64,000 nt of DNA from Roseiarcus sp963829505 (lineage in GTDB: Bacteria; Pseudomonadota; Alphaproteobacteria; Rhizobiales; Beijerinckiaceae). The stretch is from assembly GCA_963829505.1 (NCBI GenBank), contig CAWHIL010000003.1, positions 310,001 to 374,000 on the forward strand, read 5' to 3'. The position numbers and the translations under genes were made by a program. The notes under the pieces are model-generated. The model saw only the letters and a list, made by a program, of their open reading frames with translations, was not told where the DNA came from and searched no databases. Shown piece after piece: positions 62,001 through 64,000 of this stretch; the stretch's first letter is position 1; each line of letters starts with the position of its first letter.

Positions 62001-62816
62001 ATGGAGCTGGCCGAGGCGCGAGCCGAGACCGGAAGCCAACATCGTGACCGATCGGCGTTGCTCTCGGTCGAGGGCGTCACAATTCGCTTCGGCGGCGTCA
62101 CCGCGCTGCAGGACGTCTCCTTTGCGGTCGCGCGCGGCGCGATCTGCGGCCTGATCGGCCCGAACGGGGCTGGCAAGACGACGCTGTTCAACTGCATCTC
62201 CCGCCTTTACGACCCGCATGCGGGGAGAATCGTCTTCGAGGGCCGGCCGCTGCAGAGCGTCGCGCGGCACGAGATGGCGACGCTCGGCGTCGCGCGCACG
62301 TTTCAGAACGTCGCGCTCTTTTCCACCATGACGACGCGCGACAACGTGCGCGTCGGTGCGCACGCCCTCGCCCGCGGCGGTTTCCTCGCCAACGCCCTCT
62401 CGTTTCCGCCCTCGCAGCGCGAGCGGGCGCTGATCGACGAGCGGGCGGACGCGCTGATCGAGGAATTCGCGCTCGAGCGGGTCGCGGACCGGACGGTCGG
62501 CGAGCTGCCGTTCGGGGTCAGGAAGCGCGTCGAGCTGGCGCGCGCGCTGGCGATCGAGCCGAAGCTTCTGCTCCTCGACGAGCCGGCGGCTGGCTTAAAT
62601 CACGAGGAGGTCAATTCGCTTGCCGGCGAAATCCGCGCCATCCGCGACCGGCGCGGCGTCGCGGTGCTGCTCGTCGAGCATCACATGAACCTGGTCATGC
62701 GCGTTTCCGACCAGGTCGTCGCGCTCGAGTTCGGCCGCGTCATCGCCGATGGGACGCCGGAGGCCGTTCGCGCAGATCCGGAAGTCGTGCGCGCGTATCT
62801 CGGGAGTGCGGCGTGA
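62001..62816 (+). CDS. livG: Branched-chain amino-acid ABC transporter ATP-binding protein LivG
   Basis: The 271-residue product has Walker A GPNGAGKTTLFNCISRLY, the LivG-specific VARTFQNVALFSTMTTRDNV, signature GELPFGVRKRVELARALA, Walker B LLLLDEPAAGLNHEE and the switch His in LLVEHHMNLVM. Several upstream starts (GTG 61929, ATG 61947) are possible; ATG 62001 gives the usual N-terminus. The stop overlaps the livF GTG by GTGA. Confidence 0.93.
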   Translation: MELAEARAETGSQHRDRSALLSVEGVTIRFGGVTALQDVSFAVARGAICGLIGPNGAGKTTLFNCISRLYDPHAGRIVFEGRPLQSVARHEMATLGVARTFQNVALFSTMTTRDNVRVGAHALARGGFLANALSFPPSQRERALIDERADALIEEFALERVADRTVGELPFGVRKRVELARALAIEPKLLLLDEPAAGLNHEEVNSLAGEIRAIRDRRGVAVLLVEHHMNLVMRVSDQVVALEFGRVIADGTPEAVRADPEVVRAYLGSAA

Positions 62817-63529
62817 GTGGGCCCATTCTCGAAGTCAGCCGTCTTTCGGCTTTCTACGGGCCGATCCAGGCGCTCTACAGTCTCGATCTCACGGTCGAGG
62901 AGGGTGGCGTGACGGCGCTTCTCGGCGCGAACGGCGCCGGCAAGACGACGACGCTGCGCGCGATCTCCGCTCTCATCCGGCGCGAGGGCGACATCCGTTT
63001 CAAGGGGCGGCCGATCGGCGCCCTCTCGACCGAGACCATCGCGCGGCTTGGCGTCGCGCACGTTCCCGACGGACGCGGCACGTTTACCGACCTGACGGTC
63101 GAGGAGAACCTGAGGCTCGGCGCCTATGTGCGCTCGGACCGGGCCGAGATCAGGCGCGATTTCGACCGCATGTTCGGCTATTTCCCGCGTCTCGCGGAGC
63201 GGCGCCGCCAGCAGGCGGGCACGCTTTCGGGCGGCGAGCAGCAGATGCTCGCCATAGCCCGCGCGCTCCTGATGCGGCCGGCGCTCCTCATGCTGGATGA
63301 GCCGTCGTTCGGCCTCGCGCCGATGGTGGTGGAGGAGATTTTCGCCATTCTCGGGGCGATCAACCGGGAATCGGGCGTGAGCCTCCTGCTCGTCGAGCAG
63401 AACGCCTCGCTCGCGCTCGACCTCGCCGATCAGGCGGTTCTGCTCGAAACCGGAAGAGCCGCGATCAGCGGCGCCTCGCACATGCTGCGTTCGGACGACG
63501 CCGTGCGCCGCGCCTATCTGGGGTATTGA
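62813..63529 (+). CDS. livF: Branched-chain amino-acid ABC transporter ATP-binding protein LivF
   Basis: The 238-residue product has ILEVSRLSAFYGPIQALYSL, Walker A GANGAGKTTTLRAIS, the LivF-type VAHVPDGRGTFTDLTVEENL, signature TLSGGEQQMLAIARALL, Walker B LLMLDEPSFGLAP and LLLVEQNASLAL. Starts at GTG 62813, overlapping livG. Forms a heterodimer with LivG. Confidence 0.94.
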   Translation: MSGPILEVSRLSAFYGPIQALYSLDLTVEEGGVTALLGANGAGKTTTLRAISALIRREGDIRFKGRPIGALSTETIARLGVAHVPDGRGTFTDLTVEENLRLGAYVRSDRAEIRRDFDRMFGYFPRLAERRRQQAGTLSGGEQQMLAIARALLMRPALLMLDEPSFGLAPMVVEEIFAILGAINRESGVSLLLVEQNASLALDLADQAVLLETGRAAISGASHMLRSDDAVRRAYLGY

Positions 63530-63544
63530 GCGATGCGGAACAGG

Positions 63545-63618
63545 GCGAGTGGCGAGTGGCGAGTAGCGAGTAGGGAGTGGCGAATGACCACTCGCTATTC
63601 GCCATTTCGCTATTCGCT
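63545..63618. repeat. GCGAATGGCGAGT heptamer palindrome, copy 2
   Basis: Tandem 7-bp units (GCGAGTG, GCGAGTA, then GGAGTGGCGAATG) are followed by the inverse series (CCACTCGCTATTCGCCATTT, then CGCTATTCGC). It lies between livF and livH, the same kind of position (inside a transporter operon) as copy 1 at 56010. Confidence 0.75.
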
Positions 63619-63642
63619 GCTTCGCTCCGGGGGAGCGCGTTC

Positions 63643-64000
63643 GTGAACGAGTTCCTGCACCAGCTCGCTTCCGGTCTCGCGCTCGGCGGCGTCTATGCGA
63701 TCATGGCGCTCGCGCTCGTGATGATCTACCAGGCGACGCAGCTCGTGAACTTCGCTCAAGGGGAGATGGCGATGTTCTCGACCTATTTCGCCTGGAAGCT
63801 CACCGATCTCGGCTGGCCATACTGGCGGGCGTTCGCGGTCACCGTCATCGCGTCCTTTCTCGGCGGCCTTGTCCTCGAGCGCCTCGTCGTGCGGCCGTTC
63901 GCAAGGGCGCCGGTGCTTGCTTCCGTCATCGTCTTCCTTGGGCTCGCGCTGATCTTCAACGCGCTCGCCGGCTGGCTCTACGGCTATTCGGTCACCGATT
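63643..64000 (+). CDS. livH: Branched-chain amino-acid ABC transporter permease LivH, 3' end outside window
   Basis: The frame starts at GTG 63643 with GGGGGAG upstream and is open to the window edge (119 codons). It reads NEFLHQLASGLALGGVYAIM, then QATQLVNFAQGEMAMFSTYF, the LivH hallmark, then LERLVVRPFARAPVLASVIV. The first three hydrophobic segments are present. livM and the binding protein should follow beyond the window. Confidence 0.93.
   Translation, partial: MNEFLHQLASGLALGGVYAIMALALVMIYQATQLVNFAQGEMAMFSTYFAWKLTDLGWPYWRAFAVTVIASFLGGLVLERLVVRPFARAPVLASVIVFLGLALIFNALAGWLYGYSVTD

Overview
The window is a 64 kb, GC-rich (well over 60 % by eye) stretch of a bacterial chromosome. Gene content and style point to an alphaproteobacterium of the Hyphomicrobiales (Rhizobiales): a pal-cpoB-tilS block, a TPP-riboswitch thiC cluster, rplJ-rplL-rpoB-rpoC with rhizobial-type protein sequences, a LuxI/LuxR pair, and many short dispersed palindromic repeats of the sort common in that order. 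I cannot name the genus. No rRNA, tRNA, CRISPR, complete insertion sequence or prophage was recognised.

Layout. 1-9.8 kb: an NtrC-type response regulator running off the left edge, an M3 oligoendopeptidase, a HEPN protein, a decayed DUF1330 gene, a higBA-type toxin-antitoxin pair whose toxin lacks a normal start codon, a flavin-type split-barrel protein, an ABC1 kinase, a cytochrome c and small exported proteins. 9.9-15.2 kb: a TMEM175-like channel, a FucU-like mutarotase, and tilS-cpoB-pal on the minus strand. 15.5-19.7 kb: TPP riboswitch, thiC, a small ORF, thiE, thiD and a DUF2306 gene; the last three overlap by ATGA. thiD carries an in-frame 180-bp palindromic repeat. 19.8-27.3 kb: DUF3095 protein, mutS with a broken frame, a LysE exporter, a 2OG oxygenase, a second toxin-antitoxin pair with a ruined toxin, and an extradiol-type dioxygenase. 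27.3-28.7 kb: an AT-richer accessory patch with a remnant gene and 21-bp-phased CCTGTT repeats. 28.7-36.1 kb: metabolic oxidoreductases, an HD protein with a broken frame, and a repeat-rich intergenic stretch. 36.3-38.6 kb: luxI and luxR, convergent, with two small genes between them. 39.2-48.9 kb: rplJL-rpoBC with leader, attenuator and a strong terminator. 49-54.7 kb: a urea transporter, then a minus-strand run of two cation-diffusion facilitators, a 3-methyladenine glycosylase and a DUF1576 membrane protein. 55-58.7 kb: a complete ribose-type sugar ABC importer. 58.8-61.9 kb: a hydratase, a small monooxygenase, an ECF sigma factor fused to an NTF2-like domain, and an alpha/beta hydrolase. 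62-64 kb: the start of a branched-chain amino-acid ABC importer (livG, livF, partial livH).

Two themes recur. First, single-base frame breaks interrupt at least five otherwise well conserved genes (DUF3095, mutS, HD protein, a cation-diffusion facilitator, a monooxygenase). Either the sequence carries indel errors or this lineage accumulates them; mutS itself is one of the five. Second, both toxin-antitoxin loci keep an intact antitoxin and a plausible operator but have a damaged toxin. No complete new defence or biosynthetic system was found; the most unusual structure is the palindromic repeat translated inside thiD.
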